Assembly: GCA_003952965.2 (NCBI GenBank)
Contig: CM025855.1
Span: forward strand, 36,231,742 to 36,295,741
Reading direction: 5' to 3'
Length of the DNA stretch: 64,000 nucleotides
Source of the DNA: Morella rubra
Taxonomy: Eukaryota; Streptophyta; Magnoliopsida; Fagales; Myricaceae
Below the pieces are notes generated by a model that was not told the DNA's origin, ran no database searches, and saw only the letters and a list, made by a program, of their open reading frames with translations. The translations under genes and the position numbers were made by a program. Below, piece after piece: positions 35,011 through 46,275 of the stretch. The number at the start of each line of letters is the position of its first letter. Within the stretch, counting starts at the first letter, position 1.

Positions 35011-35269
35011 ACCAGGACTAGGGCTGCACAAAACTGGACCGCAGACCAGACCGGACCACAAAATCGGACCGGACTGGATTGGTTTTGTGGTTTTAAAAGA
35101 AAAAATTTGGTCCGGTCCGGATCGAATTTAAAAACCGATTATATCCAGTCCGGTCTAGACATTTTTAAGAATCAGTCTAGACAAAACCGGACTGGATTAA
35201 TAATAAATTTAAAAAAAAATTTAATACAAAACTTTAAAATTAAAAAATAAAAAATACTAAGTTCAAAAT

Positions 35270-35640
35270 TGTGCGTTTTGATGGCCCCCTTTCCCCTTCG
35301 AAATCACGCCCTCCTTAGCCCTTCCCCCTTCGAAATTAAACCCTCCTTCCCCTTTCGAAATCAACTCCCGAGCCACCCCACTCCGGCACTCCCCTACGGC
35401 CAATGTAGCCACGCCCGTCGCCCAATGCCCACGCCAGCCACACCCAAGCCAACAACCAGCGGCACCTCCCCGAAGCCCCACTCCACAACCACGCCCAGCC
35501 ACACCCAGTGCACAACGCCTCCTCGAAGCCCCACTCCACAGCACCCAACCACAGGCCCACAGTGCCTGACCCTGACTCCTCGAGTGCTCAGCACCATTCT
35601 TCCCCCACCGGCGGTGTTCTAAGCTTTCTTCTCCTTTTTG
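35270..35640. other. GC-rich island in the 5' part of the hAT element
   Basis: A C-rich, CpG-containing block in otherwise AT-rich DNA, between the left subterminal repeats and the transposase. Reading frames exist on both strands but are low-complexity (Pro/Thr/Ser on plus, Gly/Trp on minus), so I do not call a protein. It could be the transposase promoter and leader, or captured host DNA. Confidence 0.45.
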
Positions 35641-36728
35641 GTGAGAATTTGTTTGATGGCTCATGCAATAAGCTATAGATCCATGGCCTTTGCTTCGGTT
35701 GAGTGCAATGGACGAGGGTTTTGTATCTTGTTTGGTTGCTGGTTGGATTTTATCTTATAGTTATTCAAAATTAGTTTCAGATTTGCTTAGATTGTGGTGT
35801 AATCGTGTATGACAGTGATTTCTAAAATCAAGCTCCCTTTATGTTCATAGACCTGTAGCAGGGGATTTGTAAAATGAGTTATGGCTATGTTAATGATCAT
35901 TGTAGTGTCCAAGCATGCTACTGCAATGGTGTATAAGGTAAAATATTTTTAGTATCAATGGATTTAATTTGTGGAGACACCGAGACAGGAGGAGGTAAGG
36001 GCTTTAGTTTGGCAGTGAAGGAAAGCCGAAAGGCCACTGGTTTTAGTTCTTGAATTCTTTTTATCAAATCTTCAATTTGACAAGCTCTTTGCCAATGGAT
36101 TCTGTAACACCTAACATGAGTAAAAACAAAGGAAAACTGACAAGGGGGACAAAGTTTGTACTATTTATTTGGTGGGTTTGTCTCTACTCTTGGATTCGTA
36201 TCCCTTTGAATTGTAAATAATGACGAATGGCTGCTTCTTAAGCGCAAAAGGGGAGCAAGAGTATGATATGTTCTCTGTATCCCCATTCCCATGAGTGAGT
36301 TATGTGGTGTTAGGTTCGATCATGAATTGAATTTTTCTATGAGTCCATTGAATAGCTCTTGGACTCTTTAAGTTCCCATCAAGTGCATTTATAAGATTTT
36401 ATGAGATTGTCTCTAATTTTTTACCTAAAATCAAGTGAGCAAAAGTTGAAGATAGTTTTGGCAATATGAACTTTGGAAGGAAAAATATACACTGTCAATT
36501 ATAGGCCACTTCTACAAGTTGTTGCATTGGGTTCAGAGTTAGGTAATAGGTATCCAAGCCACAATTTTCATGCATCATAAAATAACTTTTGTTTTGTTGT
36601 AACAGTTAGAAACATTGTAATAGAAATGTGTGTATATCATTCAATATTTGTAAATATGTTTCGAAATGTGTGTACTACTTCAATATTTTATTGGCAGAGA
36701 GAGTTTCTCACAAAGCCTTGTATCACTA

Positions 36729-39100
36729 TGTCTCGTTCTCGTAATTGTTCGGAACGTACTGTTGATGTTGGGGGATTGAATTTAGAGGATGTGGATATGA
36801 TGGTTGAGGAGGAAGATGTTTCAGAAATTCCCCCACCAAGTTCTGAACCACCTAAACCAAAAAGAAAGAATCAATCTATGGTTTGGACTTCCTTTACAAA
36901 GAAGTATGTTGGTGACCCACCACGCCCCAGGGCATTTTGCAACTATTGTGATGCTGATTATGCTGCAGATGGAAATAGGAATGGAACGAAAAATTTGTTG
37001 GACCATCTTACTAAATGTAAGAAAAACCCCAATCAGCTACCCTAAAACAAGACAAGAGGCAAAAAAACTTTAGCATATGAGAAGGGAGTTGAGGGTGATG
37101 AGAACCCTAGTAATTTGGTGATGGCCAAAAAATTTGACCATAATCATGCTATAGCTCTTCGTCAAGCTTTGGAAAAGTTTCTTATTGTTGATGAGCTCCC
37201 TTTCAGGATTGTGGAGTCTCCCCAATTTAGAAAGTTTGTACGGATGCTAGAGCCTAGATTTCAAGTCCCATCTCGCATGACCATTGCTAGGACTTGTATG
37301 GACATTTTTAAGGATAAAAAAGCATGGTTGAAGTGTATGATGAGGGCTTGTGATAAGTAGAGTTTGTCTCACCACTGATGCTTGGACTTCGATTCAGAAT
37401 TTGAGCTATATGGTGTCACTGCCCATTGGATTGACAAGGAGTGGAAATTGCAGAAAAAAGGTGATTAGCTTTCGTTTGATTGATAATCACAAAGGAGACA
37501 CAATTGGGCGCAAGTGGAGGAGTGTTTACATGATTGGGGAATTGACAAGATTATGACCATCACAGTTGATAACGCGTCTTCAAATGATACAGCTATTGGT
37601 TACTTGAAGAGGCATCTACGAAGTAATGTGTTGAATGGTCTTTACATTCACATGAGATGTGCGGCGCATATTATGAATCTTGTGGTTGGTGATGGGTTGA
37701 AGATAAATGATGATGCAATTACAAGGGTTCGTGATGCAATTAGGTATGTATTTTTTTTTCATTTATTAGTACTATGCATAATGAATTTTTTAGAAATTCG
37801 TTATTTCTTACAATTGTTTTTTGTGAAATGCAATTAGGTATGTGCGGTCTTCTCCTGCAAGGCTTATCAAGTTTAATCAATGTGTTGAGAAGGAGAGGAT
37901 CGAATGTTCCAAGAGTTTGTGCCTTGATGTCTCAACCCGTTGGAACTCTACTTATTTGATGTTGGATGTTGCTGAGAAGTATGAGTTTGCTTTTGATAGA
38001 ATGGAGAGTGATGATGTTGATTATCTTCTGCATTTTACTGAAGGTGAGTGTGGGAAGAGGAACTTAGGACCTCCAACAAAAAGGACTGGACAAAAATAAA
38101 GGTATTTTGCAAGTTTCTTGAACTCTTTTATGATGCTACGGTGCAATTTTCTGGTTCTTTGTATGTTACTTCGAATTCCTACTTCCATGGACTCTATGGG
38201 GTGCATTCTCATTTGTGTCGTTATTCACAAAGTACGGACAAAAGATTGAAAGACATGGCTGATATTATGATGGTTAAGTACCAAAAATATTGGGGGAGGA
38301 ATGACAAGTTAAATTTGTTGATATTTATTGCAAATGTGATTGATCCAGGTCTAAGTTACAAGTAATGGGACAAATGGTGAGGTTGATGTATGGTGGAATA
38401 GAGGGAGAGAAGTTGGTGGCCAGTATAAGTGATTTGTTTCGTGCATTGTTTGATGAATATGCGTTGGGGTTACCTCAGGCTCAGGTGCATTCATCTACTA
38501 GTAGTGTGCCTCCTCCTCCTCCAGTGGTCTGGGTTCTGGCAGCAAGCTAACTTTATTTGAGGATTATTGGAGCACGACTATGTGTTTGGAACATATTCAT
38601 CAAGTCCCAGTGCAAACTTAGAAATTGATCGGTATTTGGCTGATCCACTTGTTGCTCCAGACAAGAATTTTGACGTATTGAAATGGTGGAAGGATAATGA
38701 TTTACGATATCCCGTCATTGCTAGGATTGCACGGGATGTATTGGCTATCCTATCTCCACTGTGTCTTCAGAGTCCGCTTTTAGTACGGGGGGACGTGTAC
38801 TTGATCCATTTCGGAGTTCATTAGCTCCAGCGACTGTGGAGGCCCTCGTTTGCACCCAAGATTGGTTGAGGCGTGTGGATGAAAAGGAACCAATTAACAT
38901 CAAAGAACTTTGGATTGTATGAGAGTTATGACATGGATTCCGGTAAATAAAATGTGTTTAATTTTAATTCTCTTTTTTTTTTCTATGCTTTATTTATATT
39001 TATTTGTTTTTAACATTTATTGACATTTAAACTTGCAGAAATGGCAAGCAATAGCACAGCAGCAAGCGAACTTGGGACATCAACCACCTACAAGACTTGA
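36729..39100 (+). pseudogene. hAT transposase, decayed
   Basis: The domain order of plant hAT transposases is visible. There is an N-terminal BED zinc finger (FCNYCDADYAADGNRNGTKN, then LLDHLTKC; about 36900-37030). A catalytic-core region follows (VCLTTDAWTS; ITVDNASSND; HMRCAAHIMNLVV). The C-terminal dimerisation domain reads YLADPLVAP, FDVLKWWKDN, then SESAFSTGGRVLDPFRSSL. An intron with AG|GT repeats at both sides is likely near 37743-37836, and another near 38945-39038. Lesions include an in-frame TAA at 37043-37045, frame changes near 37360, 37520 and 38095, and a missing C near 38745. It cannot encode an active enzyme. Confidence 0.9.
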
Positions 39101-40423
39101 GGAGACTCATTTGGGACATTTGCAAGCTTTTTAGTTTGTTAATGTATTTGTTTGTGCGTGTTTTGACTTATGGTGCTTAATTTTTTTGAGACATTTGCAA
39201 CTAATTTGTTTTCTTAAGTCCCATATACAATCAAAATCAATGTACTTTTAAGGTGAAAAAAGGGATGGCTAATTCAACAAAAAGCAAACACAAGCATGAA
39301 GATCATGATATAAAAAGATGCAAATTTCAGATTTTTATAAGTTATAAATGTTAACTATATTAGGGGTTATAGCCATTAAATGTTAACTCATTTGCAAAGT
39401 ACTTAAATTAAGTAAGTAACACAATGTTAGGGATTTTTATAAGTGATAAATGTTAACTATATTAGCGCTTGTTAAACAATTCATGCAATATACGTAATAT
39501 CTAACACGTAACCTAGTTAGCTCAAAATTATTAATATTGTCTAATGACTTTCCCCCCAAAGTCTTAATTCTATACTATATTTACTTTCCATAAACACTAG
39601 ATTTTGTGCTTGGCTCTAATAGGGGCGGCTTAATTAGGTAATTGCCCGCCTAAGTACCCCATGATAAGATCTAATTTAATACAAGCCATAAAATATTTGA
39701 TAGTAAATATTTTATTTATCTTGACTATTATATCACATTTAAATTAATTTTTCATAAATAAATGTTCTAATTAATTAGAATAAAACTGAAATCAATTAGA
39801 ATAATTAATTTCATGGATCGACCTTTTTCTCATTGTTTGAAAACATGTAAAAATCAAGTGAGATTTTAGAGCTAGATTCTATGAACTAGCTCCTTAATTT
39901 TATATGAATGTAGACCTAATGGCAGTCCAAAGCATTAAATATGGACCTTAAGTCAAGAAAATTTTAGGAGATCAATGAAAGCCAGAGCTAATGCAATCAT
40001 GCATGAAATATGAATGATAAGTAAGATATATATTTTTCTCCTAAACACCCAATATATTTATTTTATATATCAATATATTTCAAATTGGGATGGAGAGTTA
40101 GAATCGAATACTCTTATACTAATTACTATAGTCTCTCTGCAATTGGATAAAAATAAAATACAAGAATAACAGTTATTTTGATTATATATTCAGTTAGTAA
40201 GTAAATATATATTTATTAAAATTAGAAGAATAATTTTTTAACAAAATTTATTAATACTAACATTACTGATCTGACCATAAAATATTTATTAATCCTAACA
40301 TTATTCTTAAGTGTAATCTTACTTGTGCCTTTTTTTGTCACAAAAAATAAGGTTAATGATTAGAAATGAAACTTTATTTGAATGAATTCACATTTTTTTA
40401 TTTTAAGATGTTAGCTGAAAAAG

Positions 40424-40455
<32 letters not shown>

Positions 40456-40604
40456 AACCGGTGGACCACTTAAGTGGTCCCGGACCACTTTGGACAAGTC
40501 CTCGGTCTTCCATTTAAGTACAACCGAAAATCCGGTCAGACCGCATTCCGGTCCAAAAACCTGACCGGATTTCCAGTTGTGCAACCCTAACTAGGACTTG
40601 TCCT

Positions 40605-40900
40605 CGGGCGCTCGCTTGATGGTTTGCGGGCAGGGTCTCCATGTGCTTGACAGCTGACAAAAGGTATCAAGCACTTAGGTGTGAGTTCAAGTCACAATGA
40701 GACAAAGCTAGTCCCACCAAACACACCGCTCACAGGTCTATGGAGCCATCTCTGTGTGCTCCACCTAAATTAAAGGAGCTATCCTGTGGGGAGAGTTTGG
40801 GACTAGCTTTGTCTCATTGTGACTCGAACTCACACCTAAGTGCTTCATACGTTTTGTCCAGCACATGGAGACCCTATTAGCTAGCCATCAAGGTACCTCC
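40605..40900. repeat. inverted pair of tRNA-related SINE-like repeats
   Basis: About 100 bases at 40612-40715 recur in reverse complement at 40795-40895 (GGGTCTCCATGTGCTTGACA against TGTCCAGCACATGGAGACCC; GTCTCATTGTGACTCGAACTC against its complement). On the minus strand the right copy shows a box A-like TGGCTAGCTAATAGGG and a box B-like GAGTTCGAGTC about 50 bases apart, as in tRNA-derived SINEs. It directly abuts the hAT TSD. Confidence 0.6.
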
Positions 40901-41679
40901 CTTGGTGAACTATGTTGTATGCATGGGAGTATTGCTTGTAATTCTAAGTACAACACAACTTAAATCAGAGCCATATTTATTTAATTACTTAGAAAAGTTA
41001 ATTAAATCTACCATGGTATAGATATAGACTTCAATTATCTCTACATAATTTTAGAGATTTCACTTTTGTCCAATATAGCTTATAAATCCTACAGCTTACG
41101 AGCGAGTCCTTGACTTAACTGATACTCAAATTATGAGGCTAATGATTTGTCCTAGCACTCACAACTTGGTCAAAACGTCCTCAACTGGGCTAAGTCATTC
41201 TGAGCCCGATGCACACTAACTTTATGCAAAGAATTTCCTTGTACCAAAAAAAGAAAAAAAAGTTTTATAAATCTTTGTCTTTCCAATAAATTTACCATCT
41301 TGAAATGCAACTCATGGATCACTTTGTTCCACTTGTTCATTTGAGTCACAATTGACCTTAGCTGCAGTACTGATCCTTGTTGAGTACTAGGAACCACATA
41401 TTAGTTGAATGTATAAAATTATAAAAATATTTTTCAACCTCAGTCAGAAGGCATTACTTATATATATATACAACTACTAGAAGCCATAAGTTAACTCTTT
41501 AACAACTTTTCAAGGACCAAGAAGTTGATCTAAAAACTATTTAAAGTAATTGCTTCTAACCATTCAAGATTTTAGGTGGCAAAGAGAGTAAAGGGTTTAG
41601 GCCCTATAAATTTTGTGTGATTACAGCTTCAAGAGTGGGGAGAAAACTAGTGGGGAGGAAGTGTACGAGAACACTTAAG
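40901..41679. other. spacer upstream of the last type Y remnant
   Basis: AT-rich, with no gene seen. The last 70 bases keep the CCTATAAATTTT promoter-like motif and a leader similar to that before 32194. Confidence 0.5.
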
Positions 41680-41975
41680 ATGGTGACGGTGATATTTACC
41701 CTCATTGTTATTAAAGTGCAACCCAGCTAGTTGGGACCTTCATGCCCAATATTCTCAATCTCCATCCACTTTCCTCCCACCTTCGTCGTGATTGTCTTCG
41801 CCTGATAATGTTCGTTGCCCACTGCATTGCTGCCTTAACACAAAACTTTAAGCGTATGTACGTGACAGAGAAGAGGGAGAAAAAAATTGCCTAGAATTCT
41901 GTGGTGACTCCAGTAGCTGCAGATTACCCGGGCTAGATTATGCTGCATGTTTAAACAAGTGGCATGATCTTATTT
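41680..41975 (+). pseudogene. Type Y cysteine-rich protein, strongly decayed copy
   Basis: Starts ATGGTGACGGTG, as in the signal peptide of the intact gene, but reaches TAG after 16 codons. A remnant TGCCCACTGCATTGCTGCCTTAACACAAAAC reads CPLHCCLNTKL in another frame, the hallmark CC motif of type Y, and is followed by a charged segment. The second half is barely recognisable, and copia sequence follows. It is the most decayed copy in the cluster. Confidence 0.75.
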
Positions 41976-42139
41976 AAGCACAGGCAACGATGCAGTGATA
42001 TGCAGCAATATTGCAGTAGTTTGCCGTAATCTGCAACAGCTTTGCCGAAGCAATTGGCAAAGCCAAGATCATGAATTACGCCTGCTATATTCATTGCGAT
42101 CGATCGAGCAAGAAGCCATTTGAGCTAGTGTTAAAAGCG

Positions 42140-42480
42140 GAATCAATGGAGGATTCAACTTCTGGTGCAATGATCAAGCTTACGGCGACCAACTACACAC
42201 TTTGGAGACCCCGGATGGAAGATCTCTTAAATTGCAAGGATCTGTTCGATCCAATAGAAGATAAAGGAGTAAAAGCAACCACGACGCAGGAAAAGGATTG
42301 GAAAAATTCGAACAAGAAAACTATTGGTCAGATCAGACAATGGATCAACCATAGTGTATTTCATCATGTTGCACAGGAGACAGATGCCTGCACGCAATGG
42401 CAAAAGCTGGAGAACATGTATCAGTCCAGGACCGCTCGAAATAAGGCTCTCTTAATGAGACACCTTGTAGTGCGAAGTGC
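42140..42480 (+). pseudogene. copia gag N-terminal fragment
   Basis: The frame contains LTATNYTLWRPRMEDLL, then WINHSVFHHV and a TQWQKLENMYQSRT..NKALL segment, the classical N-terminal gag (UBN2-type) order of Tnt1-like copia elements. After MRHLV the similarity stops and LTR-like sequence follows, so most of gag is missing. The upstream ATG at 42071 lies in frame, but the gag proper begins near 42147. Confidence 0.85.
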
Positions 42481-42639
42481 AGTGAGTAAAATTGTGAGAA
42501 AGATAGGTGCTGTAAAGAGTGGTTGTGAAAGTTGAGAGTTGTACATTTGATTTCTTGAAATCAAAGTTTTCTCCTCTGTGGATGTAGGCAAATTGCCGAA
42601 CCACGTTAAATATTGGCCTTAGTATATTTGTGTTTTTGG

Positions 42640-44085
42640 TTTTATGCTCAACAAGTCTGATTCCGGATATCTTCGTGATGGAATTAGCAACCGACCTCTC
42701 GTAGATCTATTCTGTTGAGGGTCGTCAACTGGAGGAAGTTCTTCATCATCTGATTGTTGTGATGATTCAGCAGCTTCTAGTGGAAGTGGGTACCTGCTCC
42801 CCCTGCTCAACACCCTCTGCATCATCATCAACTTCCTCTTCTTCTTCTGGGGATCCTTCCTGCATTTCTTCAGTATCTGTGGTAGACTGGATCGGTGCAG
42901 GACTTGTAACAGTATCTTGAGCACTTGTACTGTTTTCACCTGGGTTTGTTGATCTTTTGAAGCTACCGTATAACTCAGCTTCATGGAACACAACGTCCCT
43001 GCTTCTGATGACCTTCTTAGCTTCTGGATCCCAAAGTCTGTATCCAAATTCTTCATCTCCGTAGCCAATAAAAATACACGGAGTGGACTTGACATCAAGC
43101 TTCTGCCTCTGCTCCTTGGATACATGTGCAAATGCTTTGCACCAAATACTCTTAGATAAGAGTAGGAGATCTTATGACCAGACCACACCATCTCCGGAAC
43201 TTCAAACTTCAACAGTACAGATGGTGTTCTATTGATCAGGTAACAGGCTGCACGAACTGCTTCACCCCAGAATGGCTTAGGCAACTTGGCCATACTGAGC
43301 ATACATCTGGTTCGTTCTACAATGGTCCGATTCATCCTCTCGGCTACACCATTGTGTTGTGGGGTGCGTGGGACCGTCTTCTCGTGTCTGATGCCATGGC
43401 CAGAGCAGTATGCTCTGAACTCTCTGGAAGTGTACTCGCCTCCATTGTTTGTCCGGAGGCACTTCAACTTTTTTCTAGTTCTTTTTCCACCATAGCGTGA
43501 AAGTTTTTGAATTGTTCAAAAACGGGCGACAACTATGGTACCTTTCGTCAGCTTCCAAGTACCGTTGCCGAAGTGGTTGTTGTAGCCCAGTCGATCAAGG
43601 GCTGTCCCAGATATCAAATTTAACCGGAGGTCGGGCACGTGTCGAACATCTTTCAACACCATGGTACAACCAATATTTTTCTTTATATGAACATCGCCAA
43701 TACCCGCGATCTTTGAGGAACTAGTATTACCCATCCTCATGTACCATAATCTCCGGCTTTATACGTGGTGAAGAAATCACTACGAGGAGTGGCGTGGTAG
43801 GAAGCTGTTGTGTCTACCACCCATTCTACATCCTGACTCGCAACATGGAGACATTCTTCTTCACCGGTGGAAAGTAATGCATAATCTCCTGGAACAGTGA
43901 CTAATGCTTCACCATCAGCCTTCTTCGGCTGATTGCTGGATTGGCCTTGCTCCCGTTGTAACTTCCGGCAGTTCTTCTTAATGTGGCCTTGGATGCCATA
44001 GTGGAAACATTTTATCTTGCCCTTTTGGTGGTAACCGCCGTGATTTTGGGATCTTCCTCTGCTCATGCTCCTGCCCGTACTCGAT
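42640..44085 (-). pseudogene. copia gag-pol fragment (zinc knuckle, protease, integrase)
   Basis: Reading leftwards on the minus strand there is a CCHC-type knuckle in which the second Cys is Tyr (CFHYGIQGHIKKNC), then a protease-like VDTTASYHAT (DTG/DSG expected), then VRHVPDLRLNLIS. After about 43516 the text jumps to HAMVEKELEKKLKCLRT, so roughly 140 residues are missing, including the HHCC region and the first catalytic Asp of integrase. The next catalytic Asp is Asn (TNNGGEYTS), while QHNGVAERMNRT keeps the Glu. The frame ends before reverse transcriptase. Confidence 0.88.
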
Positions 44086-44090
44086 ATATT

Positions 44091-44501
44091 GTAGAGTGAT
44101 AATCACATTAGAAATTCATGTAACAATCATTGAAACATTAAATGGTGTGTCTATCTCTATCTGAATTGTTCAATTAGAAAATTACAGAAAATCTTAATCT
44201 ATCCTAATAGATAGAAAAAGATTAAAGGAATTTAAAAGTAATTGAAAGAAAATCATGCATTTGTTAAGAGCAATAGAAAAGATACTATATATTCTTTACT
44301 CCAAAGAAGGATATGTTGAACTTCAACACAAAAAACATGAAAAATTAGATTTTAAACTTGAAAAGAGCCTGGATACTTTTATTATTCAATATCTTTTCTA
44401 AAAGGATATAGTGACAATGATGGACTTTTTGACCTTTAGAGAGTTATTTCAAATTTTGTAATAAGTAGCCAAGAATAAACATGTAGATTCTTTAAAATTT
44501 A
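44091..44501. other. AT-rich spacer
   Basis: No gene or repeat recognised. Confidence 0.5.
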
Positions 44502-44726
44502 GGGCATGTTTCTTTTAGTGAAATTTTTAGAATTTGAATCCAATTCTCTAAAATTATAATCTCAATATTATTTCTACATAAATACCAATACAACTCAACA
44601 TTACTTTTTTTACAAACATCAATGAAACTCAACAACTTCTACGCAAATATCAATAAAACTCTAATATCACCTAAATATTCACATCATACTTAAAATTTTT
44701 TAAATTTTACCAAAACGAACATACCC
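44502..44726. mobile_element. Tourist-like MITE with TTA target duplication
   Basis: A 225-bp AT-rich element starting GGGCATGTTTCTTTTAG and ending AAAACGAACATACCC, with TTA at 44499-44501 and 44727-44729. The termini and TSD suit PIF/Harbinger Tourist elements. No coding capacity. Confidence 0.85.
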
Positions 44727-44963
44727 TTAGAATGGGCTAGTCAATATGATTTCACCATAAAATTAATATAGGAAAAAGTAAAAATATAGGAAATGGAGTA
44801 AGTTGGTTCAGACTCGGCCAATTTTCGAAGCAAATCAATAGATGGGGCTATCATCCTACGCTATCGTGGCTCTCAGTAGGATGCGACATGATGGCTATGG
44901 TTCGTGGCACTCACTGATATTCAACTCGATGTACCGGTCTTAAAGAGTAAAGCAGCAAAGCTC

Positions 44964-45244
44964 TGTGAATCTACCACTCATCCCAAAAGCTTAAGCTGAT
45001 AGGAAGATGATGATTTTATTATTTGAATTATGTTCTTTAACACTCCCTCTCATGTGTGGGCCAGACTCTTTTTTAATTGGGAGGCCCAACACGTGCAATA
45101 TTTAATTGAAATTGGGGTAGAGTGCAAAGTCAGGTCTCGAACTTAGGACCTTGGCTTTGATACCATGTGAATCTACCACTCATCCCAAAAGCTTAAGCTG
45201 ATAGGAAAACAATGGTTTTATTATTTGAATTATATTCTCTAACA
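44964..45244 (-). mobile_element. TRIM retrotransposon, complete
   Basis: Two 79-bp direct repeats (44964-45042 and 45166-45244), each TG...CA when read on the minus strand, flank a 123-bp interior. Adjacent to the right-hand repeat the minus strand reads TGGTATCAAAGCC, a primer-binding site for initiator methionine tRNA. Before the left-hand repeat it reads CATGAGAGGGAG, a polypurine tract. A 5-bp TSD, AGCTC, sits at 44959-44963 and 45245-45249. There is no coding capacity, as is normal for TRIMs; mobilisation needs proteins from another element. The repeats differ at a few positions, mostly in one ATGATGATT/ACAATGGTT stretch. Confidence 0.95.
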
Positions 45245-45891
45245 AGCTCTTCTGGGTGATCATTCTTTACAGCATCCTTGGAACCTGTACGATTCTAGCT
45301 AGCACGTACCTAAAGATAGGGAAAGATCCGCATTTAGGTACCTTTTGTCTAGACATGAATATGATAACATCCTTATTTAGCAAAAAAAGAATATGATAAC
45401 ATCCTAATTAAGTGTTTTTGTTTTCTTAATGGCTTTTTTGTGGCCCTTATAACTTCTCTGTAGGTTATAATTTTGGACACCTTTTTTTTCGGGTAAGATA
45501 TTGTACACAGTCAAATTTTGAAAGGAATTCTTTTAGATACTTGTTGAAGGTCGACAAAGACAGTACTGCTACGCGGTTGAGTAAAGGCGCCTCACCTACC
45601 CTAAGAGGGGGCAATGATAAGCCCAGCTGATGAACCGGACGGAGATGCGGACAAGCTTAAGCCTTTTTCCCCCGCTTACTTCCCAATGGAAGCTCGTTCC
45701 TCTGTTGTAGAAGGTAAAAGCCATATAGGTAATAAATAGGTTTTTTTCTTTTCCTCTACGTCGTAAAAATATTAAATTCTCTATCCTCTATATATTGTCA
45801 ACCTATCTAATTCGCCACCCATCCATCCCAAGAGACAGGAGATTAAATTTTTCCCTTGTGATATACTCTTTCTTCTTGGTTAGTATCAACG
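45245..45891 (+). other. upstream region of the MYB pseudogene
   Basis: No gene is seen. A G+C-rich block at 45545-45720 (CTACGCGGTTGAGTAAAGGC and following) is unlike its surroundings but not recognised. Confidence 0.4.
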
Positions 45892-46275
45892 ATGGGCAGG
45901 TCTCCATGCTGTGAAAAGGTGGGGCTCAAGAAAGGGCCATGGACACCCGAGGAAGACCAGAAGCTTTTGGCTTACATCGAACAACACGGCCATGGAAGCT
46001 GGCGAGCCTTGCCTGCAAAGGCTGGTAATTTGCGCAGACCCTTTTGAATAAATAAAATCAACGTCTTGCCATGGATTGCTTTACTTTCAAGACATGACTA
46101 GCTAGTTGGCGGGCTTCTTTTCATTCTTTTTGTGTGGTTTTTTAGGGCTTCAGAGATGTGGGAAGAGCTGTAGATTGAGATGGACAAATTAACTCAGGCC
46201 TGATATAAAAAGAGGAAAGTTCAGCCTCCAGGATGAACAGCGCATCATTCAGCTCCATGCTCTTCTTGGTAACAG
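45892..46275 (+). pseudogene. R2R3-MYB, MIXTA-like subgroup 9, pseudogene
   Basis: Exon 1 (45892-46024) starts [20 protein letters not shown] and contains [14 protein letters not shown]. Exon 2 (46146-46275) gives GLQRCGKSCRLRWTN, then TAA at 46190-46192 where family members have Tyr (WTNYLRPDIKRG), then LRPDIKRGKFSLQ and IIQLHALLGNR. Both exon borders (GCTG|GTAATT, TTTAG|GGCTT, AACAG|GTAATC) are the canonical R2R3-MYB positions. The third exon (WSAIA...) is not found in the following 2.4 kb. The R2 and R3 wording matches subgroup 9, regulators of conical cells, trichomes and cuticle. With the stop and the missing exon, no functional factor can be made. Confidence 0.92.

Larger units (their letters stand above)
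35019..40589 (+). mobile_element. hAT-family element with TIRs and 8-bp TSD
   Basis: The left terminus is TAGGGCTGCACAAAACTGGA and the right terminus TCCAGTTGTGCAACCCTA, near-perfect inverted repeats. Flanking 8-mers are ACCAGGAC (35011-35018) and ACTAGGAC (40590-40597), matching at 7 of 8. Subterminal zones (35030-35190 and 40480-40570) are dense in GGTCCGG/CCGGACC motifs in both orientations, as expected for hAT transposase binding sites. It spans 5571 bp with one transposase gene on the plus strand. 39101-40480 is AT-rich with no gene. Confidence 0.93.
41976..44090. mobile_element. rearranged Ty1/copia remnant
   Basis: Contains a gag start on the plus strand (42140-42480), a sequence resembling the 3' end of a copia LTR on plus (42500-42650, GTAGGCAAATTGCCGAACCACG), and gag-pol pieces on the minus strand (44085-42640). 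Reverse transcriptase and RNase H are missing. The opposite orientations show an inversion or two nested fragments. No intact LTR pair or TSD was found. Confidence 0.75.

Noticed and set aside
35269-35664. Overlapping open frames on both strands in a GC-rich block
   Set aside because: Low-complexity Pro/Thr/Ser or Gly/Trp composition in all frames; open because of base composition, with no domain or start context.
40612-40895. Possible tRNA genes
   Set aside because: Box A and box B-like motifs are present but no cloverleaf or anticodon stem could be drawn; a SINE-derived origin is more likely. The same applies at 46640 and 62470.
42619-43500. Plus-strand frames opposite the copia integrase
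   Set aside because: Shadow frames; the minus strand encodes the integrase motifs.
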